In this document: positions 34,542 through 43,807 of the stretch, in pieces
Numbering within the stretch: position 1 is the first letter of the stretch
How the letters are laid out: the number at the start of each line of letters is the position of its first letter
NCBI GenBank assembly: GCA_045599005.1
Contig: JAZRVF010000025.1
Span: forward strand, 124,001-188,000
Direction: 5' to 3'
Origin: Treponema_I sp045599005
GTDB taxonomy: Bacteria; Spirochaetota; Spirochaetia; Treponematales; Treponemataceae
DNA: 64,000 nt
Notes under the pieces: generated by a model
What the model was told of the DNA's origin: nothing
Seen by the model: the letters and a program-made list of their open reading frames with translations, nothing else
Databases searched by the model: none
Position numbers and translations under genes: made by a program

Positions 34542-35861
34542 TCACCACCAGGATGTGTCTCTGATGTATTCGCAGCCGATGAAAGTTTTTTCAAGCGTAT
34601 TCAAGTCAAAACGGAATTTTATGTAAATGCGGCATTGTCTTCCCCATGAAAGTTGTTCTTCCGTGGGGGGATTTTCTTTACGGAATGAGTCTGCGTATTC
34701 AAAGTATTCTTTGTTTCCCTCAGTCTTATCATCATTCAAGCCCATACTGTGCCCGCATTCAATGTTGTTACCGTCATAATTGAAGTCACCGGCGAACAAT
34801 GAAGACATAACTGTGTTACCTTTTTTCGCATCAAAAACTTTTAACCCTTTAAATATTGCCCCCTGAGAAAATCCAAATATATATTTCCCGTCATTTGAAG
34901 AAAGAAAAGAATACATTCCTTCAAGAGGCCCTATTGTAGATACATGGCGGATTTCTTTGGTTTCGGGATTGTATGTGAATGTGCCAACAGGATCAGAATA
35001 ATGAAAACCGGAGTCAATATCGTTCCACGTAAAAGAATAAAGATCCTGATTTTCGGTTTTATAGCAAAAAACTGAGGTTTTGAATTCCTTGTCACCACGC
35101 ATAATTGACAATTCAATTTTTTTCTGGAACTGGAATCTACTGTTTTTTTCTTCAGATTTCAAAACTAGTTCTTTGTAAAAAGAAATTGTACTGATTCCAT
35201 AAGGAATATAAACATCAACTTTTTCTGCCGGAACCCAGCATCCCATGTCCCATCCGAATCCATAATCACAAACACTTTTTTCCGAAGTGCAGTAATACCA
35301 GGTTTCATCAATGCCGGTAATAGGATTTTTTTCAATATTTGTTCCATATACGTAAACAATATCATCTTTCTTATAAGCTTTCCAAAACTGCAAAGGAGAA
35401 TCAACATTCGGTGCAAGGAAACTTTCCAGAGAATCTTCCAGCATTATTGCTTGGGCGATAGTTTTATTTTTGTTTATGATTTCCGTTTGTGGCAGAAAAA
35501 TTTCTTCTACAATGTCCCCAATTTCGACAATTTCAACCGGTTCTTCTGTTTGAAGGACTGTTGTAATTTCTTCAACCGGCGCAACAATTTCAACTGATTC
35601 TACTTCAACTGATTCTACTTCAACAGATTCTACTTCAACTGATTCTTCTTCAATTGGTTTTGCTGATTCATGTTCAACTGATTCTGCTGATAATGTTTTT
35701 TCAGCTGGCTTTTCGGCAATTTCCTCTTGTTGCTCTTGGATGGCAATCTCCGGGGAGGCAGAAGCCTCCGAAGAAAATGAGTTCTGTTCCTGTTTTTTCG
35801 TGCAGCTTGATAACAGACAGAGCAGAAAGAAGAGCACGGAAAGAAATTTTAACGTTTTCAT
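34542..35861 (-). CDS. Lipoprotein A, second gene after the Rhs protein
   Basis: The lipobox is LCLLSSC. Next comes a glutamate/serine-rich linker with a VEVES tandem repeat, then a domain starting KKDDIVYVYGTNIEKNP, SH3-like in form, then GFGWDMGCWVPAEKVDVYIP and further beta-rich sequence to CEYIRDTSWW (439 residues). It is paralogous to the neighbouring lipoprotein B. The N-terminal ~60 residues and the C-terminal ~55 are nearly identical between them while the middle differs. The order rhs-B-A with gaps of about 21 and 31 nt suggests one operon. Function is unknown. Confidence 0.8.
   Translation of the reverse strand: MKTLKFLSVLFFLLCLLSSCTKKQEQNSFSSEASASPEIAIQEQQEEIAEKPAEKTLSAESVEHESAKPIEEESVEVESVEVESVEVESVEIVAPVEEITTVLQTEEPVEIVEIGDIVEEIFLPQTEIINKNKTIAQAIMLEDSLESFLAPNVDSPLQFWKAYKKDDIVYVYGTNIEKNPITGIDETWYYCTSEKSVCDYGFGWDMGCWVPAEKVDVYIPYGISTISFYKELVLKSEEKNSRFQFQKKIELSIMRGDKEFKTSVFCYKTENQDLYSFTWNDIDSGFHYSDPVGTFTYNPETKEIRHVSTIGPLEGMYSFLSSNDGKYIFGFSQGAIFKGLKVFDAKKGNTVMSSLFAGDFNYDGNNIECGHSMGLNDDKTEGNKEYFEYADSFRKENPPTEEQLSWGRQCRIYIKFRFDLNTLEKTFIGCEYIRDTSWW
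35591..35650. repeat. Tandem 15-bp repeat (4 units) in lipoprotein A
   Basis: Four units of CAACTGATTCTACTT with one or two changes encode SVEVE on the minus strand. The unit length keeps the frame, so copy-number changes would only alter linker length. Lipoprotein B lacks the array. Confidence 0.9.
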
Positions 35862-35892
35862 ATATTTACTCCAAAACTAAATCAGAAGAAAA

Positions 35893-37155
35893 TCACCACT
35901 GGAATGTGTCCCTGACGTATTCGCAGTCGATGAAAGTTTTTTCAAGCGAATTCAGATCAAGACGATATTTTACGTAAATACGGCATTGGTTTCCCCATGA
36001 AAGCTGTTCCTCTGTGCGAGGGTTTTCTTTACGGAATGAGTCTGCGTATTCAAAGTATTCTTTGTTTTTGTTGTAATCAGTATCAAGTTGCTCATTCATG
36101 GCAAAATCGTAACCGATGATTATGGAGTTCCCGTCGTAAAAAAGGCTGTCGAAGAAATTTCCGGAAATAATTGAAGTCCCTTTTTGGGGATCCCAAACGC
36201 TGAATGTTCCAAAAGGCTCCATTGTAATTATTCCCAATATATATTTGCAATCATTTGTTGCGATGAATGTGAGTAGAGATTCAAGAGGACCGATTAATGA
36301 AACATGTTTGATTTCATCTGTTTCCGGATCATAAATGAAAGTCCCTATAGGATCGGAATAATGAAACCCTGAGGAGCAGTCATTCCAGCAGAAGGTATAG
36401 AAATTCTGGTTTTCCATTTGGGAAGCGTTTACTTTGGTAATAAATGAATCTGCTCCACGGTTGATGGAAATTTCCAAAGTCAGATGAGAAGAGTACGCAC
36501 GCCAACCTGTTGACTCTTTAACCCCTAAGTTTTTGGAGAGAGTTATTGTGCTCATTTTATAGGGAATGAACATATCAATTTTTTCTGCCGGGACCCAAAA
36601 ACCCATGTCCCAGCCGAAAGAATAATGGCAGATATATTCGTTGATTGTGCAAAAGTACCAGATTTCTTCAGTACCTGTTTCCTCATTGACAATAATTTCC
36701 GTTCCATAAACATATACAATGTCACCTTTTTTCAGGTCAGGATAGGTAAGCACTGTTGAATTGGTGTCAGGCATTGTAAAAACTTCCGGACAATCTTCCA
36801 GCATTATTGCTTGGGCGATAGTTTCTTTTCCACGGGTAATTTCAGTTTGTGGCAAAATGATTTCTTCTTCTAAGATGTCCTCAATTTCCGTATTTTCGAC
36901 CGGTTCTTCAGTTTGGATGATTGTTGAGATTTCTTCAACCGACGAAACAGTTTCAACTGATTCATGTTCAACTGATTCTGCTGATAATGTTTTTTCAGCT
37001 GGCTTTTCTACCATTTCCTCTTGTTGCTCTTGGATGGCAATCTTCGGGGAGGCAGAAGCCTCCGAAGAAAATGAGCTCTGTTCCTGTTTTTTCGTGCAGC
37101 TTGATAACAGACAGAGCAGAAAGAAGAGCACGGAAATAGATTTTAACGTTTTCAT
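35893..37155 (-). CDS. Lipoprotein B, directly after the Rhs protein
   Basis: This 420-residue paralogue of lipoprotein A has the same signal and lipobox (LLCLLSSC), a shorter acidic linker, the same KKGDIVYVYGTE segment and GFGWDMGFWVPAEKIDMFIP, and the same end (SWGNQCRIYVKYRLDLNSLE). The central ~200 residues are only moderately similar to A. It starts 21 nt after the Rhs stop. Position suggests an accessory or protective partner of the Rhs protein, but lipoproteins of this sort have no assigned function that I can name. Confidence 0.8.
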   Translation of the reverse strand: MKTLKSISVLFFLLCLLSSCTKKQEQSSFSSEASASPKIAIQEQQEEMVEKPAEKTLSAESVEHESVETVSSVEEISTIIQTEEPVENTEIEDILEEEIILPQTEITRGKETIAQAIMLEDCPEVFTMPDTNSTVLTYPDLKKGDIVYVYGTEIIVNEETGTEEIWYFCTINEYICHYSFGWDMGFWVPAEKIDMFIPYKMSTITLSKNLGVKESTGWRAYSSHLTLEISINRGADSFITKVNASQMENQNFYTFCWNDCSSGFHYSDPIGTFIYDPETDEIKHVSLIGPLESLLTFIATNDCKYILGIITMEPFGTFSVWDPQKGTSIISGNFFDSLFYDGNSIIIGYDFAMNEQLDTDYNKNKEYFEYADSFRKENPRTEEQLSWGNQCRIYVKYRLDLNSLEKTFIDCEYVRDTFQW

Positions 37156-37176
37156 AAAATATTCTCCTTCATGAAA

Positions 37177-40100
37177 TTAATTATTATTTTTAGTGAAAAT
37201 AGTGACTTCTTTTATGGTTGTAATTGGAACAAGAAGGTTATCACCATCCTTTTTCCATCCAAGTCTGTCTCTAGTTGTAGAAGAACCAAAATTGTCATTT
37301 ACTGAAGTTGCAGAGATAACCGCATAATCTTGATTGTCAACTGTTACATAACCATTTGCTCCAACAAAGTGGGGACCAAGATTGTCTAAGTCGACTTTCA
37401 AGACAATGTAGTGCTCTTTGTCATCGTTTTCTAATGAATCATAATGCTTTTTTAAGTTTTCTAAACTTTCTTGTTTTACTGTCATATTTGTATCTTCTGC
37501 GAATGCTTCCCAATTTGCTTTCATTCCCTCATTAAAGTATTTGTTTGCTTGTTCTGGAGTGAGGTATCCACCTATTGTGTGACTCAAATTTGCAATTGCT
37601 GTTATTGCACAACCGGAAGATCCTATGGTTTCGTTTTGGTTTGAATGATCAGTTAAAAGGGTTTCTTTCCATTGTTCATCTTGCATTACATAAGCTTGAT
37701 CAGTTGGTTTGATTTCCAACCCGAACGGATCCAAAAAGTTTACCGGATCGTTTGCAGAGTAGGCATACCAGTTGAAGCCGTCACGAATGGGATCAATGGT
37801 TGTAAAGCGTGCGTTTGCGGGGGCAAAATCCCGGAAGCCGTAGTCATAAAAGCCGGTGGCTAGATCAAAGGGTTTTCCTGTGTAAGCGCTGTCGATGCCG
37901 GCGGAAATCAGGGGAGAATTGGTCGGCGTTCCGAAAACTGTGTAATTCTGGATTCTTGTGGAAGCCGCGGATCCGGCTGTAACCGCCCGGACAGAGCCCT
38001 TTATGTCACGGGCAAAGAAAACTTTTCCCTGTGACTGCATACCGACTTCAGCACCCTTTGCAGACATAAAATAACGGATTCCGTCGTAACGCTTTGAAAC
38101 ATTTTCCGGAAGTGAAATTGAATCAGACATTGCGGAAGTGTGGAGACGGGTTTCCGCTTTTGCCGGGGCAGTGTACGGGCCGTCCTCAGCGATAAACTGA
38201 TAACGAGATTCTCCCGGCATGAAAGATTCGTCCAGTTCTGAAAAACGTATCAGACTCTGTCCGTACTGGCCGGAATCTGTCAAACCAGTTTCCTGTGCTG
38301 TCTGGTGATAGTTCTCATTGAAACCTGATGACTGGCTTCCCCGGTTGGAAACCTGTGTCAGGGCAATCCCGTTTTCAAAAGCCGGGGACTCCTTGACCCT
38401 GTCAAATCCCAAACCGTCATAAAGGGTCCGCATCAAAGGACAGTTCTGATCCTGTACAAGAGTACGGCGTCCCAATGCGTCATAGGAATAGTGTGTCAAA
38501 CTTTTTTCATTATTCTTCAAGTCAGTAACAGATGAATAAACCATCCGGTTCTCAGGGTCATATTCAAAATATGATTCGACTGTCAAACCTTTTTCAGCAA
38601 TAAGATTTCCTCTGCTGTCATAAGTACAGAAAACCCCTTCTTTGCTCTGACCTGAAGGACCAAAGAAAATCAGTCTGTTATCTGCATCGTAATGGTATTC
38701 AATTTCTCCGTATTTGGTGGACTTCCCAGTCCTGTTACTCTCTCTGTCGTAAGTATAACATTCTCTCAGAATATTACAAGCATAAATGGCCTTGTTTGTA
38801 AAATTTTTTTGAAATATCCGAAGAATTGCGTCAATTTTTTCGATGTCAGCAAATTCATATGACATTGTTTCTGAGAAATTTTCCATTTCCTGTAAAATTC
38901 TGCTTCTGTCTGTTCTTACGGGAGAGAACCCGTCAGTCGGAGCAACCGGAATCAATCCGCACTGTTCAGCTTCATTCCTGAAAATCTGGTCAAGTTCTTC
39001 AGAATAAGGGTAAATGGTTTCAGATAGGCGGCCCTGTTCATCATATCGATAACTTGTTATGAGGCCTCCGTCAGTAACGCTATGAACAATCCGTCCGTAA
39101 TCATCGTAGATATAGCCTTCACCCCAAAGGATTCCGCCTCTTACGTCTGTCATCCATGTGGCCAAGGTCTGTCCCCAAGGGTAGTAAGCCGTGAACTGGC
39201 GTGTTCCGTCTGAAAAAGCCCGCTCCGTTTCGCGACCGCGGGAATCGTATTTGAAACTGGTTCCCATGTTCTGGAAACAATCAGTCAGAGACAATAATTC
39301 ACCATTTTTTCCGTATTCGTACCAAATGTCCGTACCCGATCCTGTAAGCCGGACTCTGTTTCCCGCATTGTCATAAAAAGAATAGAGTTTGTCCCCGGAT
39401 TTTACATCATGCTGTTCCTGAATCAATCCGGCCTGGTTGTAAGCAAATTCAGTCTTTCCTGTAAGATTTTCAAAGGAAACAAGATTTCCAGTCTGGTCAT
39501 AAATCAGTTTTTTCGTGGAATCATCATAATATCTTGTGATTCTTGTCCTGCTTTCGGGAATCCATGTATAAATTGTCTCTTTTCCGTCAAAATCTTTTGT
39601 AGCTGTCAGTTTTCCTGACTTTCCGTATTCATAGTATTTCAGTTTTCCTGTGCGGTCCTTTTCTGAAATCAGGTTTCCATAAGAATCGTAGAAAAAAGTG
39701 TAGGAATTCCCGGCGGAATTTACCAGCGAATAGGAAAGACTGTCTTGAGCATATTGAAGATGTGCAGTATTTTCACCAGCCGAAAAATAATCTGTAATGC
39801 GGTTTGAATCATCATAAGCAAAAGATTTGAGGCTTCCGGGAGTTTCCCGCTGTGATATGCAACGGCCCCGCTGATCATAAACAGCTTCATATTCCACAAC
39901 GCCGGCAGTTGTAGTTTTTATCAGATTTCCCATAGCATCGTATTTCATGTCTGAAGAGATCCCGTCAGAGTATTCAATTCGATAGACTTTTCCCTGTTCA
40001 TTCCGATAGAACCGGGTAGTGTTTGAATAAGGATCTGTTTCGGAAACCAGATTTCCGGAAGAATCCCTTTCATAGAAAGAGGCATTTCCGTTTCCGTCAA

Positions 40101-43100
40101 CGGAAGACACGATTTCTCCCCATGCATTCAAAATGTAACGGGCAAAAATTATTCCGCCGCCTGTTAAAAGGATTTCTCGGGGAAAAAACTTGACTGCTGA
40201 AAAAGATTCTGCTTTTGAAATATCAGGATTTCCAACTGAAGAAAGGATGCAGTTTCCTGAAAAATCGTAGGCATAAAAGCAGATTGATTCAGGAGTACGG
40301 ACTGAGGAAATTTCGCCCAACTGATTGTAAGAGTATTCGGTGACATTTCCTTCAGGATCGGTTACGCGGATGATTTTCCCTGATGGAGAACTTTCATAAA
40401 GCCAGACTGCACCTGAATCTTCACTTACTGAACGGATGTTTCCAGAGGAATCGTAGTTGTAATAGGTTTTTCCGCCCTGGACATTTGTGATTTCGCTGAC
40501 TTGGCCTTTCGGATTGTATTTGTAGGAAACATTCTGGTTTCCTGATGAACTTAAAAGCGGAAGATTATCAGCTGTGCACTGAACTGTTCTGATTATTCCT
40601 GAATCGTCTCTTACTGTTATTTCCCAAACACCGCCGGTCAGTTTTTTGTAGTCGTAATATTGTGTGAAAGGCCCGCTTTTTTCCCCGGCCGAATCTGTTC
40701 TTGACAAAGTAACTGATTTTTTCCGGTTCAATTCATCGAATGTGTAGAAATATTCTGTTTTGTCACCGTTTTTTTCCATTGATGCGTGACATAGATTTCC
40801 TTCAGGGTCGTAGCTGTATTCAGTTTCAAACCCTGATTCCACTTGAACTGATTTGACCAGCTGATGCTGAAGATCATAGGTGTAAAGTGTTGTACGCGTT
40901 TCTCCTGTGACAAGATCAGTTTCTTCAACACTTACAGGATCTTTGCGGCAGTTATATGTGATTTTCTGCTGAAGCAGGGAAGGCGTTACAACGGTTTCCG
41001 TCCTGTTTCCGTAGGAATAAGCTGTTCTGCCGCCACTTCCGTCAGTGTATGTGATTGCACGGTCCAGACTGTCATAAGTCCATTCCTCTGTTATGCAGGA
41101 ATCGGGTTGGACAACAGTTTCTGACAGATCATAATCCGTGGGAAGCAGTGAAAAACCTGAAAAAACCACCGGTTTGGCAGTGAAAGACAAGGCGGTTGTG
41201 CGTTTTAAAAGATTGCCCCGGATGTCCCGTGTGTAATTTGTGGTAACACCATCGCAGTCAGTTTTTGAAAGCAGATACCCTTTGTCTGACCAGGTATAGG
41301 ATTCCCGAAGTTTGTCTGCAACATAAACACTGGTAATGTTTCCCCGGGAATCCCGCATGAACTTTGTCGTAATGCCGTTTCTGTCCGTCTCTGCTGTAAT
41401 AAGTCCGTAACTGTCATAAACATAAAGCTCCGTAGAACCGTCGGGAAAGCGTACACTTGTACATTGGTCAAAACTGTCATAGCCGTAAGTCGTGGTTCCG
41501 GCAGAATCAGTTCTGCTTTTCATGTTTCCGCGACTATCGTAAATGTAGTTTGTAATTTGTCCTCCGTTGTCAATTTCTTTTTCAAGTCTTCCCGATGCAT
41601 CATAATATGTTGTGGATTTCCGACCTGAGTAATCTGTATAGACAACTTTGTGTTCGGAAGGGTAATAATCAAAGCTTTCTATGTGGCCGTTTTCGCTTTC
41701 TGTTGAAGTGGCATGAAGAACACCGTCTGATTCTTCTCCGTAGGTTATACGGATTTTGCTTCCGTCAGCTTTTGTTATTGAAGAAATTTCGTTTCCTGAA
41801 CCGGAATTGTTCACTGCATTTCTGTATTCAAAACTGATTCTGTCACCTTCTGTGTCTGTCACAGAAGTGAGTTTCTGCCCTGAATAACTGAAACTGACTT
41901 TTTCACCGCGGTTTGTCCCGATTTCTATAAGTTTGCCTTGTGAATCGTAGGCAAGGCTGACAGATATGCCGTTGTCCAAAACTATGGAAGTGGTGCGGCC
42001 TTGCGGACATTTTGTAAAATCATGGGAAAAGTTCAGAACATTGCCGTGCCTGTCCGCAAATGATACAGGGAGTCCGTATCTGTCAAAAATGTATTCACTT
42101 CCGTCCCGTTTTGACACTGTAAAACTTTCTGCTTTTGCGGGATCCGGGTTTCCTGTGGCAGAAAGTGTATAGTCTTTTTTTGCAGATTCTGTCGTGCATT
42201 CCCAGATTTTTCCGTCAAAAGCAAAAGAAACTGCATTGCCTTTTGGTGTGATCAGTGTAAGTGTGCCGCTTCCTGAATACTTGAATGAATTTTCCGAAGA
42301 TGAGTCAGCAAATCCATAAGAAACATAAGTATTGTACTGGTCAATTGATTTTGATCTTGCAACAGTTGCTGCATAATCGTTACGGATTTTTTCTTTTTCT
42401 TTCAGAAGATTTTCCGAGATTGTGATTGCTTCTGAAAGATAATCAATATATTCCTGACTTATTCTTTCTTTTTCCAGTTTTTCAAGAATTGAATCGATTT
42501 CTTTTGAAGTATCGTCCTTATAATCAATTCTTCTGTTGTCGAGTCTGTAAAGTTCGTCAGCATCCTGTTTGAGTTTCCGCTCAACTTCCACAACTTTTGC
42601 TTTCAATGTATTGCATTCATCAATCTGTTTTTCAATTTCTGTCTTCTTGTTTATTTGAAGTGCAAGAAAATCCTTTAAATCACGGATTTCTTCAGTCAAC
42701 TGATTGCACTGTTCATTAAGGTTACAAAGAAATTCTTCATCATACCAGTCGATTCCGCGGATAATTCTGCATTCAAGACTTGATGTCCAGCCTTGTCCCA
42801 AAATGCCGCCGGAGATTTTTTGCCCGCTGTAGAGACTTCTTGTAATGTCAAAGGTTGAAGGACCGAATGGAAGTGAAAGATCTCTTTCCGAATAGAAAAA
42901 TTCCCCGGAAGAAAGCATTACCGGGTCACCTTTGTACACAGCTTTTTCGGTTTCTTCCAATTGTTCTTCAATTATTTTTATTTTTTTTTCCTCCTGTTTC
43001 ACTTTTTTTGAAATATTATTAATTTCTTCATAAATTTTTTGTTTTTCATTTTCTGCATTCTTATAAATTTTCTTGATTTCAATCTGAGGGGAACTAAAAA

Positions 43101-43692
43101 GGGTAAAAACATATTCTTGACTATACTCTTTTTTTGTAAGTTGAATCTTTGATTCTGTAGAAGCATCAATTGCTGAAATTGCGTCATTCAACTTTTTTAT
43201 TTCTTCATTGAATTGTGTTATATTTTCTTTACCTTGGTTGATTTGGTCGGTCAGTTTATTTACTTCTTTCAGCCTTTCTTTTTCTTGTTCATTTCTCCAT
43301 TCCTTTTCTTTTCTTGCCTCTTCTTCTTCCTCTGCTTTTTCTTTTGCAGCTTCATCTTCTGCATTGGTATCCGTTCCGGGAGTTTCTCCATCGGCTCCCT
43401 CAGTTGATCCTTCTTCGTTCTCTCCATTCTCTTTCTTCTGCGAATTTTCGAAACGAACCCGGTCTGCTCCATACATTTCATCCTGCGCTGAGGGGAATCC
43501 TGAATAATAAGATTCCGGTTTGTAGTCAGTTTCCGAGGTGTTTTCCTCGCTTCCGGAGGAGCTTTCTTCTGTTTCGGATTCCATCTGCCCCCGAGCAAAA
43601 ACTTTGTTTTGTGTAAAAAGTCCTGCTGAAAAAATCAGAATCAGGACCGCCAGCATAATTTGATTACCTGAAAAAAAGTTTGAGTGTTTCAT
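37177..43692 (-). CDS. Secreted Rhs/YD-repeat protein with C-terminal papain/C39-like domain
   Basis: The 2171-residue protein has a signal peptide (MLAVLILIFSAGLFTQNKVF), an acidic low-complexity region (about 35-105), a coiled coil (about 110-250), a DUF6531-like segment (GDPVMLSSGEFFYSERDLSL, about 257), a second coiled coil (about 320-450), many YD repeats (about 600-1800), and the Rhs core ending YAYSANDPVNFLDPFGLE (about 1990). Beyond it lies a 180-residue domain with IGSSGCAITAIANLSHTIGG (putative catalytic Cys, about 2029) and LGPHFVGANGYV (putative His, about 2109), the pattern of C39-like cysteine peptidases. Rhs shells commonly deliver such C-terminal toxins. Confidence 0.9.
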   Translation of the reverse strand: MKHSNFFSGNQIMLAVLILIFSAGLFTQNKVFARGQMESETEESSSGSEENTSETDYKPESYYSGFPSAQDEMYGADRVRFENSQKKENGENEEGSTEGADGETPGTDTNAEDEAAKEKAEEEEEARKEKEWRNEQEKERLKEVNKLTDQINQGKENITQFNEEIKKLNDAISAIDASTESKIQLTKKEYSQEYVFTLFSSPQIEIKKIYKNAENEKQKIYEEINNISKKVKQEEKKIKIIEEQLEETEKAVYKGDPVMLSSGEFFYSERDLSLPFGPSTFDITRSLYSGQKISGGILGQGWTSSLECRIIRGIDWYDEEFLCNLNEQCNQLTEEIRDLKDFLALQINKKTEIEKQIDECNTLKAKVVEVERKLKQDADELYRLDNRRIDYKDDTSKEIDSILEKLEKERISQEYIDYLSEAITISENLLKEKEKIRNDYAATVARSKSIDQYNTYVSYGFADSSSENSFKYSGSGTLTLITPKGNAVSFAFDGKIWECTTESAKKDYTLSATGNPDPAKAESFTVSKRDGSEYIFDRYGLPVSFADRHGNVLNFSHDFTKCPQGRTTSIVLDNGISVSLAYDSQGKLIEIGTNRGEKVSFSYSGQKLTSVTDTEGDRISFEYRNAVNNSGSGNEISSITKADGSKIRITYGEESDGVLHATSTESENGHIESFDYYPSEHKVVYTDYSGRKSTTYYDASGRLEKEIDNGGQITNYIYDSRGNMKSRTDSAGTTTYGYDSFDQCTSVRFPDGSTELYVYDSYGLITAETDRNGITTKFMRDSRGNITSVYVADKLRESYTWSDKGYLLSKTDCDGVTTNYTRDIRGNLLKRTTALSFTAKPVVFSGFSLLPTDYDLSETVVQPDSCITEEWTYDSLDRAITYTDGSGGRTAYSYGNRTETVVTPSLLQQKITYNCRKDPVSVEETDLVTGETRTTLYTYDLQHQLVKSVQVESGFETEYSYDPEGNLCHASMEKNGDKTEYFYTFDELNRKKSVTLSRTDSAGEKSGPFTQYYDYKKLTGGVWEITVRDDSGIIRTVQCTADNLPLLSSSGNQNVSYKYNPKGQVSEITNVQGGKTYYNYDSSGNIRSVSEDSGAVWLYESSPSGKIIRVTDPEGNVTEYSYNQLGEISSVRTPESICFYAYDFSGNCILSSVGNPDISKAESFSAVKFFPREILLTGGGIIFARYILNAWGEIVSSVDGNGNASFYERDSSGNLVSETDPYSNTTRFYRNEQGKVYRIEYSDGISSDMKYDAMGNLIKTTTAGVVEYEAVYDQRGRCISQRETPGSLKSFAYDDSNRITDYFSAGENTAHLQYAQDSLSYSLVNSAGNSYTFFYDSYGNLISEKDRTGKLKYYEYGKSGKLTATKDFDGKETIYTWIPESRTRITRYYDDSTKKLIYDQTGNLVSFENLTGKTEFAYNQAGLIQEQHDVKSGDKLYSFYDNAGNRVRLTGSGTDIWYEYGKNGELLSLTDCFQNMGTSFKYDSRGRETERAFSDGTRQFTAYYPWGQTLATWMTDVRGGILWGEGYIYDDYGRIVHSVTDGGLITSYRYDEQGRLSETIYPYSEELDQIFRNEAEQCGLIPVAPTDGFSPVRTDRSRILQEMENFSETMSYEFADIEKIDAILRIFQKNFTNKAIYACNILRECYTYDRESNRTGKSTKYGEIEYHYDADNRLIFFGPSGQSKEGVFCTYDSRGNLIAEKGLTVESYFEYDPENRMVYSSVTDLKNNEKSLTHYSYDALGRRTLVQDQNCPLMRTLYDGLGFDRVKESPAFENGIALTQVSNRGSQSSGFNENYHQTAQETGLTDSGQYGQSLIRFSELDESFMPGESRYQFIAEDGPYTAPAKAETRLHTSAMSDSISLPENVSKRYDGIRYFMSAKGAEVGMQSQGKVFFARDIKGSVRAVTAGSAASTRIQNYTVFGTPTNSPLISAGIDSAYTGKPFDLATGFYDYGFRDFAPANARFTTIDPIRDGFNWYAYSANDPVNFLDPFGLEIKPTDQAYVMQDEQWKETLLTDHSNQNETIGSSGCAITAIANLSHTIGGYLTPEQANKYFNEGMKANWEAFAEDTNMTVKQESLENLKKHYDSLENDDKEHYIVLKVDLDNLGPHFVGANGYVTVDNQDYAVISATSVNDNFGSSTTRDRLGWKKDGDNLLVPITTIKEVTIFTKNNN

Positions 43693-43699
43693 ACAAATT

Positions 43700-43729
43700 C
43701 TTTTATGGAAAAAGTTGAAAAAAAATCAA
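43700..43729 (-). promoter_or_regulatory. Possible promoter of the rhs gene
   Basis: TTGATT (43729-43724), an 18-nt spacer, then TAAAAG (43705-43700), 7 nt before the rhs ATG, which has no ribosome binding site. The region is very A/T-rich, so chance matches are likely. Confidence 0.35.
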
Positions 43730-43772
43730 AAAATTCCTAAAAAAAAGAAAAAAAAATCGAAAAATTTTTAAT

Positions 43773-43801
43773 TTGTCAAAAAACCTCGCTTAGGATATAT
43801 T
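43773..43801 (+). promoter_or_regulatory. Promoter of the DUF4230 gene, leaderless layout
   Basis: TTGTCA (43773-43778), a 17-nt spacer and TATATT (43796-43801), ending 6 nt before ATG 43808. A GGAGG lies only 1 nt from the ATG, too close to act as a normal ribosome binding site. Confidence 0.6.
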
Positions 43802-43807
43802 GGAGGC

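Noticed and set aside
35585..35655. Possible CRISPR-like short repeats
   Set aside because: Units are contiguous 15-bp copies in a coding frame with no spacers, so this is a tandem coding repeat.
37177..43692. Type VI secretion cargo interpretation of the Rhs protein
   Set aside because: There is a Sec signal and no PAAR domain, and no T6SS gene is in the window.
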